From assembly GCF_002251795.1 (NCBI RefSeq), contig NZ_NOXU01000026.1, positions 186,001-250,000 on the forward strand: a DNA stretch of 64,000 bases. Reading direction: 5' to 3'. A program made the translations under genes and the position numbers. Under the pieces are notes generated by a model, which did not search any database, was not told the origin of the DNA, and worked only from the letters and a program-made list of their open reading frames with translations. This document shows positions 34,773-44,088 of this stretch, one piece after another. The stretch is from Niveispirillum lacus. GTDB lineage: Bacteria; Pseudomonadota; Alphaproteobacteria; Azospirillales; Azospirillaceae. Position 1 is the first letter of the stretch, and each line of letters starts with the position of its first letter.

Positions 34773-37634
34773 ATGAGCGAGATTGTCCCCTTCCGCCGGC
34801 CCGGCGCCGACAAGGTGCCAGACGCGGCCACCAAGCTGCGTACGGCACCGCCGCGCCTGCTGTTACCCGATGCGCCGGCCATTGTGGTAGGCGCGCGGGG
34901 CGTTACGTGGGTGACCCCTGATGGGGAGGTGGACCTGATCCCGCACGACGAGGCAGCATACCGCCTGCGTCACCAGAATGTGATTATGGTCCATGCTCGT
35001 GCTGTGGCCCGACGCCTGAGGTCAGAACGGATGGCCGATCCGTTCGACCTGCTGGAACTGTTCGCCTTTGTTCGGCCTGCACGGTTCTGCCTGCCCACGC
35101 CCAAGGGGTTGGCCGAGGCGACGGGACAGCCCATCCCCGCCGATCCGGAGGCAGAGGCCCTGTCTCTGATTGACAGTGCCCGCGCGCTTCTGTCTGAACT
35201 GGCCGAGAATAATCGCCCCGAACCCGACGGGGAGAAGCGTAAACTACCCCGCGAACGGTCGGACGCTGCCGGCATCGGCTGGTTCATGGGGCAGGCGGGC
35301 TGGTCCTGGGCGCCGTCAGTGATGGCTGCATTAGGCTTGCCCCATGGTCCCGGCGACGGGCGGGCTCGGCGCGGCCTGATGGTCTGGAACCACCTAAAGG
35401 AATGGCAGGCGGAGGCGCCGGAACCACCGCCCGGCCATATCCCCGTGGAACCGGCGGAGGCGCGCTGGCGTCTGGCCGAACTGGTGGGTAGCGGGGCCGG
35501 GGCCGAACCGCGCCCGCAGCAGGCCGACTATGCCAGCGCCGTCTCCAGCGCCTTCACCCCGCGTGAGGAACAGGGCGTACCCAATGTGGTTCTGGCAGAG
35601 GCCGGGACGGGCGTTGGTAAGACCTTGGGCTATTTGGCGCCCGCCACGGTCTGGGCGGAAAAGAACAGCGGACCCGTCTGGATATCGACCTATACCCGCC
35701 AACTTCAGCAGCAGATCGACAAGGAACTGGACCGGCTGCATCCCGACCCGGCGGTGAAGGCCAAGCGGGTGGTGGTGCGCAAGGGGCGGGAGAATTACCT
35801 GTGCCTGCTGAACCTGGAGGAAGCGGCCAATATCGCCCATACCCAGCCGGCCTATGCCAATGCCATCGGTCTGATGGCCCGCTGGGCGGCGGCCACGCGT
35901 GATGGCGACATGGCGGGCGGGGATTTTCCTGGCTGGCTGGTGGATATTCTGGGCAAGGGGCGCACGCTGGGCCTTGCGGATCGGCGGGGCGAATGTGTCT
36001 ACAATGCCTGTTCGCACTATTCCCGGTGTTTCATAGAGAAGTCCGTCAGGCGGGCGCGCAAAGCCGACATTGTGGTGGCTAACCATGCTCTGGTCATGGT
36101 GCAGGCGGCGCTGGGCGGGGGGGATGATGCCTATGTCCCCACCCGCTATGTCTTCGACGAGGGGCATCATGTCTTTGATGCCGCCGACAATGCCTTTGCC
36201 GGCCACCTGACAGCGGCAGAGGCGGCGGAGTTGCGCCGCTGGCTGCTGGGAGCGGAAGTATCGGGCCGCAGCCGGGCACGCGGCCTGCGCCGGCGGGTGG
36301 AGGATCTGGTCGGTGGGGACAAGGTCTCCCTGGACCTGCTGCAGGAGATACAGCAGGCGGCCCAGATCCTGCCGGGTGAAGCCTGGTCGCAGCGCATCCA
36401 TGGCGGGGAGGTGAAGGGCCCGTTGGAGGCCTTCCTGGCCGGGGTGCGCGGACAGGTCTACGCCCGCGCCCAGGGCGTGGATAATCCCTACAGCCTGGAA
36501 ACCGATTGCAAGCCCGTGGCCGAGGGGCTGGTCGATTTGGCCATCGACCTGGATACCGCTCTTTTGAAACTGGCCACGCCGTTGGAGAAGCTGGCCGACC
36601 GGTTGAAGGAGATGCTGGACGAAGAAAGCGACGAATTGGAGGCCGAAACCCGGCGCCGCATGGACAGCGTGGCGCGCGCCTGCAAACGCCGCGCACAGAA
36701 TGAAGTCAATGGCTGGCGGCTGATGCTGCAAAGCCTGAAGGATGAGACGCCGCGTAAGTTCGTGGACTGGTTCGGGATTGAGCGGGTGGAAGGACGCGAT
36801 TTTGACCTGGGTATGTATCGCCACTGGGTCGACCCCACTATTCCCTTTGCTGATACGGTGGGAACGGCGGCCCATGGGCTGGTCCTGACCAGTGCGACCC
36901 TGACCGACGGGACCGGAGATGTGGAGCAGGACTGGCAGGCGGCGCATCTGCGCACCGGTACCGTCCATATGGCGGCTACGGCCTTGCGTGCTGCGGTACC
37001 CAGCCCCTTCGACTATGCCAACCAGACGCGGGTGCTGGTGGTCAATGATGTACGCAAGGATGATCTGGGGCAGGTGGCGGCGGCCTACCGGGAACTGTTC
37101 CTGGCGGCGGGTGGGGGCGGTCTTGGCCTGTTCACGGCGATCCAACGGTTGCGCGCCGTCCATGAACGCATCGCCGAACCGCTGGAGGCGGCGGGTATCC
37201 CGCTGCTGGCCCAGCATCTGGACGGCATGGATGTGCCCACCTTGGTGGATATCTTCAGGGGCGAGGAGGATGCCTGCCTGCTGGGTACCGATGCTGTCCG
37301 GGACGGTGTGGATGTACCGGGCCGATCCCTGCGCCTGATCGTCTTTGACCGCGTGCCCTGGCCCCGGCCCGATATCCTGCACAAGGCACGGCGGAACTAT
37401 TTCGACAAGATCGCGGGCCGCCGCGGCTTTGACGACATGATCACCCGCCTGCGCCTGCGCCAGGCTTTTGGCCGATTGGTGCGCCGGGCCGATGATCAGG
37501 GGGTGTTTGTCCTGCTGGACCCGATGATGCCATCGCGCCTGCTAGGCGCTTTCCCCGACGGGGTGGAGGTGCGCAAGGTCGGTCTGGCAGAGGCGGTGCG
37601 GGTGGCCCGCGGCTTTTTGATAAAGCGCGGCTGA
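34773..37634 (+). CDS. DinG/XPD-family ATP-dependent DNA helicase
   Basis: A 953-residue superfamily 2 helicase. An N-terminal region of about 250 residues (alphaproteobacterial type) precedes Walker A AEAGTGVGKT at about 275. Four cysteines suited to an iron-sulfur cluster follow (YLCLL near 342; GECVYNACSHYSRC at about 406-420), then the DEGHH box near 462. LTSATLTDG (motif III/IV), LLGTDAVRDGVDVPG (V) and QAFGRLVRR (VI) complete the core. Such enzymes unwind DNA 5' to 3' in repair and R-loop removal. The ATG at 34773 is chosen over upstream codons that encode a Cys/Trp-rich leader. Confidence 0.93.
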   Translation: MSEIVPFRRPGADKVPDAATKLRTAPPRLLLPDAPAIVVGARGVTWVTPDGEVDLIPHDEAAYRLRHQNVIMVHARAVARRLRSERMADPFDLLELFAFVRPARFCLPTPKGLAEATGQPIPADPEAEALSLIDSARALLSELAENNRPEPDGEKRKLPRERSDAAGIGWFMGQAGWSWAPSVMAALGLPHGPGDGRARRGLMVWNHLKEWQAEAPEPPPGHIPVEPAEARWRLAELVGSGAGAEPRPQQADYASAVSSAFTPREEQGVPNVVLAEAGTGVGKTLGYLAPATVWAEKNSGPVWISTYTRQLQQQIDKELDRLHPDPAVKAKRVVVRKGRENYLCLLNLEEAANIAHTQPAYANAIGLMARWAAATRDGDMAGGDFPGWLVDILGKGRTLGLADRRGECVYNACSHYSRCFIEKSVRRARKADIVVANHALVMVQAALGGGDDAYVPTRYVFDEGHHVFDAADNAFAGHLTAAEAAELRRWLLGAEVSGRSRARGLRRRVEDLVGGDKVSLDLLQEIQQAAQILPGEAWSQRIHGGEVKGPLEAFLAGVRGQVYARAQGVDNPYSLETDCKPVAEGLVDLAIDLDTALLKLATPLEKLADRLKEMLDEESDELEAETRRRMDSVARACKRRAQNEVNGWRLMLQSLKDETPRKFVDWFGIERVEGRDFDLGMYRHWVDPTIPFADTVGTAAHGLVLTSATLTDGTGDVEQDWQAAHLRTGTVHMAATALRAAVPSPFDYANQTRVLVVNDVRKDDLGQVAAAYRELFLAAGGGGLGLFTAIQRLRAVHERIAEPLEAAGIPLLAQHLDGMDVPTLVDIFRGEEDACLLGTDAVRDGVDVPGRSLRLIVFDRVPWPRPDILHKARRNYFDKIAGRRGFDDMITRLRLRQAFGRLVRRADDQGVFVLLDPMMPSRLLGAFPDGVEVRKVGLAEAVRVARGFLIKRG

Positions 37635-37642
37635 CCCGCCCC

Positions 37643-37804
37643 CTATTCCCCGGATTGGCGTGAAAACGCTGCGGCCCCGCGCATCATCCGTTCCAGATCA
37701 CGGATGCAATCTGTCTGCCGTGACTGGCGGCGCTGTTCGTCCGTCTGGTTCTCCGTGGTGACAACACGCCGCCCGCCACCTTGGTCCCGATCATCCATTT
37801 CCAT
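37643..37804 (-). CDS. Candidate small protein, 53 residues
   Basis: A minus-strand frame reading MEMDDRDQGGGRRVVTTE through to ERMMRGAAAFSRQSGE, very polar, with GGGA six bases before the first ATG. It lies in the 449-base gap between the helicase and ahcY and is convergent to the helicase, its stop 8 bases from the helicase end. Composition looks protein-like, but no family is known to me. The second Met (37798) is an alternative start. Confidence 0.45.
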   Translation of the reverse strand: MEMDDRDQGGGRRVVTTENQTDEQRRQSRQTDCIRDLERMMRGAAAFSRQSGE

Positions 37805-37941
37805 CTGTCGTCCCACTTACAAATGGCCCCCACCGTTTCCGATAGTCCGTCAGCGGGGCGGGGGTGGCAATCCGCCTCCTTCACATGGCTGGCGTCAAAG
37901 TGTCGCGGAGCCGAAACAGAATCGCAACAAACAGATGCACA

Positions 37942-37959
37942 CATAAAGATATCTTTATG
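37942..37959. promoter_or_regulatory. Perfect 18-bp palindrome upstream of ahcY
   Basis: CATAAAGATATCTTTATG is an uninterrupted palindrome in a locally AT-rich stretch, 124 bases before the ahcY start. It has the look of a dimeric repressor site. ArsR-family SAH-responsive regulators (SahR) control ahcY in several Proteobacteria through AT-rich palindromes, so this is a plausible operator by inference. Confidence 0.6.
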
Positions 37960-38083
37960 CTTGCTTGCCATCGCTCTGCCTGATACATCCTGCACCAGAC
38001 GCGGTGGCCATTATGGCATGCCGCTGTTTTGCATTCTGTAAACGCCAAGATCAGCACCTGCACGGGTGCCACCGGAGCCATCC

Positions 38084-39379
38084 ATGACCGCCTTCACCGA
38101 TTACAAGGTCGCCGACATCTCGCTGGCCGGCTGGGGCCGCAAGGAAATCACCATCGCCGAGACCGAGATGCCGGGCCTGATGGCCCTGCGTGAGGAATAT
38201 GGCGCGTCCAAGCCGCTGGCCGGTGCCCGCATCGTCGGCTGCCTGCACATGACCATTCAGACGGCCGTGCTGATCGAGACGCTGACTGCCCTGGGCGCGA
38301 CTGTGCGTTGGTCTTCGTGCAATATCTTCTCCACCCAGGATCAGGCCGCTGCCGCTATCGCTGCTGCCGGCATCCCGGTTTTCGCCTGGAAGGGCGAGAC
38401 GGAAGAAGAATTCTGGTGGTGCATTGAGCAGACGCTGCGTGGCCCCGACGGCTGGACCCCGAACATGATCCTGGACGATGGCGGCGACGTCACCCAGATC
38501 ATGCATGAGAAGTACCCGGAGATGCTGGCCGAGGTGAAGGGTCTGTCGGAAGAGACCACGACGGGCGTGCATCGTCTGTATGAGATGGTGAAGGCCGGGA
38601 CCCTGAAGGTCCCCGCCATCAACGTGAATGACAGCGTCACCAAGTCGAAGTTCGACAATCTCTATGGCTGCCGGGAATCGCTGGTGGACGGCATCAAGCG
38701 CGCCACTGACGTGATGATCGCCGGCAAGGTCGCCGTCGTTGCCGGTTACGGCGACGTGGGCAAGGGCTCTGCCGCCTCCCTGCGCACCCAGGGTGCCCGC
38801 GTCCTGGTGACCGAGATCGACCCGATCAACGCGCTCCAGGCCGCCATGGAAGGCTATCAGGTTGTCACCATGGAAGAAGCAGCCCCCGTCGGCGACATCT
38901 TCGTGACCGCCACGGGCAATGTCGACGTCATCACCCAAGACCATATGCGCGCCATGAAGGATCGCGCCATCGTCTGCAATATCGGCCATTTCGACAGCGA
39001 GATTCAGATCGCCTCGCTCCAGAACTATGTCTGGGACGAAGTGAAGCCGCAGGTCGATGAGGTCGTGTTCCCCGATGGCAAGCGCCTGATCGTTCTGGCC
39101 AAGGGCCGCTTGGTGAACCTGGGCTGCGCCACCGGTCACCCCAGCTTCGTGATGTCCGCCAGCTTCACCAACCAGGTGCTGGCCCAGATTGAGCTGTGGC
39201 AGAACCATGCCAAGTACGAGAACAAGGTCTATGTGCTGCCCAAGCACCTGGACGAGAAAGTGGCCCGCCTGCATCTGGAAAAGATCGGCGCCAAGCTGAC
39301 CCAGTTGACGCAGAAGCAGGCCGATTATATCGCCGTGCCGGTCCAGGGTCCGTTCAAGCCGGATCATTACCGCTACTGA
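38084..39379 (+). CDS. ahcY: Adenosylhomocysteinase
   Basis: A 431-residue cytoplasmic enzyme that splits S-adenosylhomocysteine into adenosine and homocysteine, keeping methylation going. Visible features are the substrate site [16 protein letters not shown] and ILDDGGDVT, the [14 protein letters not shown] lysine region, the NAD Rossmann loop [13 protein letters not shown] near 220, and the C-terminal KPDHYRY with the conserved Lys and Tyr. The start at 38084 follows GGAG at 38073-38076. A strong terminator lies 33 bases after the stop. Confidence 0.98.
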   Translation: MTAFTDYKVADISLAGWGRKEITIAETEMPGLMALREEYGASKPLAGARIVGCLHMTIQTAVLIETLTALGATVRWSSCNIFSTQDQAAAAIAAAGIPVFAWKGETEEEFWWCIEQTLRGPDGWTPNMILDDGGDVTQIMHEKYPEMLAEVKGLSEETTTGVHRLYEMVKAGTLKVPAINVNDSVTKSKFDNLYGCRESLVDGIKRATDVMIAGKVAVVAGYGDVGKGSAASLRTQGARVLVTEIDPINALQAAMEGYQVVTMEEAAPVGDIFVTATGNVDVITQDHMRAMKDRAIVCNIGHFDSEIQIASLQNYVWDEVKPQVDEVVFPDGKRLIVLAKGRLVNLGCATGHPSFVMSASFTNQVLAQIELWQNHAKYENKVYVLPKHLDEKVARLHLEKIGAKLTQLTQKQADYIAVPVQGPFKPDHYRY

Positions 39380-39411
39380 TTTGAGCGCCCTTTGCGGGGT
39401 GCTGATATGCG

Positions 39412-39441
39412 AACCCCCGCCGGGTCACCGGCGGGGGTTTT
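39412..39441 (+). terminator. Rho-independent terminator after ahcY
   Basis: CCCCCGCCGG (39414-39423) pairs with CCGGCGGGGG (39428-39437) around GTCA, followed by TTTTGCTTTT. Confidence 0.92.
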
Positions 39442-39472
39442 GCTTTTGCAGTGAGCAACCATTGGCACAGAA

Positions 39473-39504
39473 ATCCGTCTTGATCGTAACCGATCAAGAC
39501 GGAT
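39473..39504. terminator. Perfect 14-base inverted repeat at the end of the PH-domain gene
   Basis: ATCCGTCTTGATCG (39473-39486) and CGATCAAGACGGAT (39491-39504) are exact complements around TAAC. The minus-strand gene's stop (39494-39496) lies within the right arm. It probably ends that transcript; no T-run is seen. Its 14-4-14 design with internal TTGATC matches the repeat at 21581. Confidence 0.5.
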
Positions 39505-39997
39505 TGATGTAGTGTCCTAATGACAGGAAATTCTCCTGTGTTGTGGCGTCGACGGGCAGTTGGCGTTCCAGCACCAGTTCTGCTACACGCGCCGCAATCG
39601 CATCGAAGCCGGTGAGCTGGCTTTCGATGCTGTGGCGACGGCGGCCCACTTGCAAGGTCAGTTGCATCCAGCCGCCGGACCGGTCCTTCTTCGTGGAATA
39701 ATAGCGCAGCTTCACGCCGGTGATCTGGTCCCAGCGCAGAATGGCGGCCACGAAATTCGTCTGAAAGCCCAGTCCATCGGACCGCAGGCTGTACTGTGTT
39801 TGCTGTCGGCCCAGCGTCCGTAGCCCAAGCCAAAGGAACAGACCTGCCCCCGTCAGCAGTGGGATGGCTACCAGCGGGTGAGCGTCGAACCCAACCAGGG
39901 CAAGGGGGCCCAGCGTCACCGCCAGGCCCCCTGCTGACCTTAGCCCATCGGCCTTCAATGTGTCGGCCGGATAGCGGCCGAACGTCTGTTCGGTCAC
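39494..39997 (-). CDS. Membrane protein with bacterial PH-like domain
   Basis: A 167-residue protein. Two hydrophobic helices near the N-terminus (LAVTLGPLALVGF and AIPLLTGAGLFLWLGL) are followed by a beta-rich domain, YSLRSDGLGFQTNFVAAILRWDQITGVKLRYYSTKKDRSGGWMQLTLQV, resembling bacterial PH domains, with a final helix. Function is unknown. The start is a GTG sharing GTGA with the stop of the peptidase gene upstream, so the two are translationally coupled. The stop lies within a perfect inverted repeat. Confidence 0.7.
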   Translation of the reverse strand: MTEQTFGRYPADTLKADGLRSAGGLAVTLGPLALVGFDAHPLVAIPLLTGAGLFLWLGLRTLGRQQTQYSLRSDGLGFQTNFVAAILRWDQITGVKLRYYSTKKDRSGGWMQLTLQVGRRRHSIESQLTGFDAIAARVAELVLERQLPVDATTQENFLSLGHYINPS

Positions 39998-42237
39998 TGG
40001 TTCATCCCATGGGCGCGCAGAATGAAGGCTTGGGACAACGCCACTTCCTTCAACTTGTCAAAACGGCCGGTTGAGCCGCCATGACCTGCACTCATCTCCG
40101 TCTTTAACATCAAGACATTGTCGTCGGTCTTGTAGGCGCGCAGTTTTGCCGCCCATTTGGCCGGTTCCCAATAGGTGACGCGGTAGTCATTCAGCCCCGC
40201 CGTGATCAGCAGCGGCGGATAGGGCCGCTTGGTCACATTGTCATAGGGGCTGTAGGTCTTCATGACATCGTAGATTTCCTTGATATTGGGATTGCCCCAT
40301 TCCGGGTAATCGCCGGTAGTCAGTGGCAGCGTGTCATCGAACAGCGTGTTCAGCACATCGACGAAGGGCACATGCGCCACGGCCCCAGCGAACATGCCGT
40401 CGGATGCCATGTTCAGTACGGCCCCCATCAGGGTGCCACCGGCAGACCCACCCTCGATGCTGATCTGGCCGGGGCTGGTATAGCCCTGGGCCACCAGGAA
40501 CTGGGCCACATCCAAGAAATCGTTGAAGGTGTTGGGCTTGTTGGTCAGGCGACCGGCATCGTGCCAGGGACGGCCCATCTCCTCACCCCCGCGAATATGG
40601 GCGATGGCATAGACAAAGCCGCGATCCAGCAGGCCGATTCGGTTGGTGGAGAAGCCGGGTTCCATGGCGATGGAGTAGGAACCATAACCATAGAGGTGCA
40701 GCGGCGCCTTGCCGTCCTTCTTCACATCCTTGCGATAGACGATGGAGACGGGAATGGGCGTGCCATCCCGCGCCAGGGCCATCAGCCGTTCGGACGTGTA
40801 GAGAGAGGGATCATAACCGCTGGGGATTTCCTGCACCTTGCGTGTGGTCAAGGTGCGGGCGGCCAGATCATAATCAAATACGGTCGGCGGCGTCACCAGC
40901 GAATGATAACGGACCCGCAGGGTGCCCGTCTCATATTCCTCATTATTCATGCCCGATACGGCGAAGGCGGCGTCGGGGAAGGCGATGGTGTGCGACCCGC
41001 CCTTACTGTCCAGTACCCAGACCTGTTGCGTGCCATCCTGGCGGCCGAACACCACCAGCCAGTCCTTCAGCGCCAGCAGTCCGGTCAGGTACTGCCGGTC
41101 ACTACCTGCCATCACTTCCGTCCAGGCTTTTTCCGACCAGTCATTGATCGGGGTCTTCAACAGACGGAAATTCAGGTGCTTGTCATTGGACAGAATCCAC
41201 AGACTGTCACCCTGGTCGGCCACGGAATAAAGGTGATTCTCGCGGCGCGGGATCACGGGCTTGGGCGCTGCCGTCGGATTGTCAGACGGGATCAGCATGG
41301 TTTCGGAGGAAACCAGGGTGCCTGACCCGATCTCGATGAAGCGGCCTGACTGGCTTTCACCAATGCCGACCCACCAGGACGGGTCCTGTTCCTCATAGAC
41401 GAGCACGCCGGCATCGGCCTTGGCACCCAATGTGGTACGCATCACCTGCTTGGGCCGCTGGCTTTCATCCTTCAGCACATAAAACAGGGTCCGGTTGTCC
41501 GCGGCCCAGACCACAGATCCAGACGTTGCGGGGATCGGTTCGCCCAAGAATTCGCCGTTTGTCAGGTCCTTCACGACAAGCGTGAAGTTCTCCGAGCCGT
41601 TATCATCAAAGCTGTAGGCGAGATAACGGCCATCAGGGCTGGGCGCCATGTCGCCAATATCATAGAAATCTTTGCCTTTGGCCAAATCGTTCACATCCAG
41701 GATGGTCTTCTCCGCCCCTTCCGGCTCGCCCTTGGCGCGGCGCACAATGGTGGGGTGGTCCTGGCCAGTGGCATAGCGTGACTGATAGATATATCCGCCT
41801 TTGGGGTAGGGCACGCCGGTGTCGTCTTCTTTCACCCGGCTCTTCAGTTCGCTGAAAAGTGCCGCCCGCAGCCCATCCTCTTCGGCCCCCATGACCGTGT
41901 CAGTATAGGCGTTCTCGGCCTTGAGATAGTCCAGCACCTCCGGATCATCGACCTTGGGGTAGGAGCGGTCCCGTAGCCAATCATACGGATCGATCCACGT
42001 GTCGCCATGGCGCACATGTTCCACCGGGATCTGTTGGGCGACGGGTGGTGCGGGGAACAGGCTTTGACGCAAAGGTGGCAGGTCGTTGCCGGCCTGGGCG
42101 ACGGGCTGTGTCGGCATTTCGGCGGGCTTCCTCGGCAGGGTTACGTAGGCAAGGGTGGTGGCCCCAACCAGGGCAGCAAACAGGATAAGGATGCCTGGGC
42201 GGCGAATACCGCCCCGCGCTGGATCACCCGATGACAT
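39994..42237 (-). CDS. ptrB: Prolyl oligopeptidase family S9A peptidase, oligopeptidase B-like, with N-terminal anchor
   Basis: A 747-residue serine peptidase. A hydrophobic N-terminal segment (ILILFAALVGATTLAYVTLP, about 15-34) suggests export or anchoring. The seven-bladed propeller begins at WIDPYDWLRDRSYP, and the hydrolase domain carries YGYGSYSI, HIRGGEEMGRPWHDAG, nucleophile motif GGSAGG near 597, and the catalytic His in SAGHGGS near 720. Oligopeptidase B cuts short peptides after Arg or Lys; classical members are cytosolic, so the anchor is unusual. The ATG at 42237 with AGGGTG upstream is used; ATG 42255 is an alternative. Confidence 0.9.
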   Translation of the reverse strand: MSSGDPARGGIRRPGILILFAALVGATTLAYVTLPRKPAEMPTQPVAQAGNDLPPLRQSLFPAPPVAQQIPVEHVRHGDTWIDPYDWLRDRSYPKVDDPEVLDYLKAENAYTDTVMGAEEDGLRAALFSELKSRVKEDDTGVPYPKGGYIYQSRYATGQDHPTIVRRAKGEPEGAEKTILDVNDLAKGKDFYDIGDMAPSPDGRYLAYSFDDNGSENFTLVVKDLTNGEFLGEPIPATSGSVVWAADNRTLFYVLKDESQRPKQVMRTTLGAKADAGVLVYEEQDPSWWVGIGESQSGRFIEIGSGTLVSSETMLIPSDNPTAAPKPVIPRRENHLYSVADQGDSLWILSNDKHLNFRLLKTPINDWSEKAWTEVMAGSDRQYLTGLLALKDWLVVFGRQDGTQQVWVLDSKGGSHTIAFPDAAFAVSGMNNEEYETGTLRVRYHSLVTPPTVFDYDLAARTLTTRKVQEIPSGYDPSLYTSERLMALARDGTPIPVSIVYRKDVKKDGKAPLHLYGYGSYSIAMEPGFSTNRIGLLDRGFVYAIAHIRGGEEMGRPWHDAGRLTNKPNTFNDFLDVAQFLVAQGYTSPGQISIEGGSAGGTLMGAVLNMASDGMFAGAVAHVPFVDVLNTLFDDTLPLTTGDYPEWGNPNIKEIYDVMKTYSPYDNVTKRPYPPLLITAGLNDYRVTYWEPAKWAAKLRAYKTDDNVLMLKTEMSAGHGGSTGRFDKLKEVALSQAFILRAHGMNQ

Positions 42238-42449
42238 TTGCGACACCCTATTCATTGTGAGTTTGGTGGCAAAGATAGGGCGGTGCTGCCCCGGACGCCA
42301 ATGGGGAAATCCTGCTGGACCCATCATTTAGGGCGGGCATCGGTTCCTGAAAGGATTTATAGTGGTAATCAGATTAGTCAGCCGCCTGACCCGTTCTGCC
42401 GTTTGATCGCGGGGAATGGCCGGGTGGTCTTATTTTGTGTTGGTTTGGT

Positions 42450-44072
42450 GTGTCGGCGACGACCCAGCAAGGGACGGGCGCCGCAGACAGAACGGGGCGA
42501 TCATTGGTTGATGACGATTTCCTGTTCGCGGAGGATGGCACCCTGCGCGGTGCGCCAATCGCGCTTCCGGAAAGCCGCCAGCCGGACGGCCCGCCCTGGC
42601 GTATCCTGATCGTCGATGATGACGAAGAAGTACATTCTGTCACCCGCTATGCGCTGCGCAAGGTTCGGTTTCGCGACCGGCCCCTGGAACTGTTGTCAGC
42701 CTATTCCGCTGCGCAAGCATTGACCATGTTGGCGGCGGAGTCTGCGGTCGCTCTGGTCCTGCTGGACGTGGTGATGGAGACGGATGATGCCGGTCTGCGG
42801 CTGGTGCGTGCCATCCGTGAAGATCTTGGCGATATGGCCATCCGTATCATCCTGCGCACCGGACAGCCCGGACAGGCCCCGGAAGAACGGGTGATCGTCG
42901 ATTATGACGTCAATGACTACAAGGCTAAGACGGAACTGACCTCGCAAAAGCTGTTTACCACCGTGATTGCAGCACTGCGGGCTTATGACAGCATCACAAC
43001 CATTGAGGCTAACCGCCGCGGACTGCGGCGCATGATCGCTCTTGATGATCGCCTGCGACCCGATATGGGGTTGGATGCTTATGCCCAGACGGTTCTGGAA
43101 CAGGCAGGTCCGATCCTGGGGTCCAATGCCTGTGGTTTGGTCTGTGCTGTGGAGGGCGTTGAAGGCTGGTCGATTGGCGGTATCCGTTTCCGGCCGTTGG
43201 CTACCACTGGCCGGTTTGCCGGTATCCATGACATACCTGCCGGCGGCCCGCTGTACACACGGCTCAGCCAAGCACTGGCAGCGCGGCGGACGGGTGTGGA
43301 TGGGCGCACGGCGACGCTCTACATGCCGGGCCCGGATGGGGGGGCCTTTTTGGCGATCCTGGACTGCGATCGTCCTTTAATGCCGGCCGATGCCGAAATG
43401 CTGGGTGTCCTGACGGCGAAGTTTGCCGGCGGCCTAATCAATCTGGTTCTTTACGAACAGCTCAGCCAGGCCAATACCGATCTACGCGCATTGACCCAGA
43501 CCTTGGAACACCGGGTGGTGGATCGTACGCGTGAGCTTTCGGAAGCCAATGCCAAACTGGAAACGCTGGCCAGTATCGACAGTCTGACTGGTATCCTGAA
43601 CCGTCGCCGGTTCATGGAATTGGCGGAAGCGGAATGGGAACGGGCAGTCCGGTATAACCGGTCCTTCGCGCTGCTGTTGCTGGACCTCGACCAGTTCAAG
43701 CGCATCAATGACAGTTATGGCCATGCTGCTGGCGACACCGCTATCCGTGTGGCGGCGGAACGGGCGGGTAGTGTGCTGCGCGGTACGGACAGTCTGGCCC
43801 GCTTTGGCGGCGAGGAGTTGGTGGTCCTGTTGCCGGAGACTGAGTTGCCCGCCGCCCTGATGGCCGCCGAACGTATTCGGTCCGCTATTGGCACACTGCC
43901 GGTCCTGCACGAAGACAAGGCGATCCCATTGACCACCAGTATCGGGGTTGCCGCCTGGCGCGGGGTGCAGGAGACGCTGGCCCAACTGCTGGACCGCGCT
44001 GATCAGGCGCTGTACCAGGCCAAGCAGATGGGGCGCAACCGCGTGGAAGCGTCCCGCATCACTGTTTCCTAA
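42450..44072 (+). CDS. Response regulator with DUF3369 and GGDEF diguanylate cyclase domain
   Basis: About 540 residues. A receiver domain (ILIVDDDEEVHSV; phospho-acceptor Asp in LVLLDVV; Lys in DYKAKTEL) is followed by a DUF3369 sensor-like domain (about 190-330), a short coiled coil and a GGDEF domain. The active-site RFGGEEL is preceded by RGTD, an intact product-inhibition I-site. It should make cyclic di-GMP upon phosphorylation. The start is unclear: TTG 42435, GTG 42450 and TTG 42504 (GGGG upstream) are all in frame. No partner kinase is adjacent. The HAD gene follows by 16 bases. Confidence 0.93.
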   Translation: MSATTQQGTGAADRTGRSLVDDDFLFAEDGTLRGAPIALPESRQPDGPPWRILIVDDDEEVHSVTRYALRKVRFRDRPLELLSAYSAAQALTMLAAESAVALVLLDVVMETDDAGLRLVRAIREDLGDMAIRIILRTGQPGQAPEERVIVDYDVNDYKAKTELTSQKLFTTVIAALRAYDSITTIEANRRGLRRMIALDDRLRPDMGLDAYAQTVLEQAGPILGSNACGLVCAVEGVEGWSIGGIRFRPLATTGRFAGIHDIPAGGPLYTRLSQALAARRTGVDGRTATLYMPGPDGGAFLAILDCDRPLMPADAEMLGVLTAKFAGGLINLVLYEQLSQANTDLRALTQTLEHRVVDRTRELSEANAKLETLASIDSLTGILNRRRFMELAEAEWERAVRYNRSFALLLLDLDQFKRINDSYGHAAGDTAIRVAAERAGSVLRGTDSLARFGGEELVVLLPETELPAALMAAERIRSAIGTLPVLHEDKAIPLTTSIGVAAWRGVQETLAQLLDRADQALYQAKQMGRNRVEASRITVS

Positions 44073-44088
44073 GGCTGAGTTTTCCACC

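Noticed and set aside
37960-38083. SAH riboswitch upstream of ahcY
   Set aside because: The leader has only a five-pair hairpin near the ribosome site and not the conserved core as I recall it.
38051-39367. 438-codon minus-strand frame covering ahcY
   Set aside because: Mirrors ahcY exactly and has no motif of its own.
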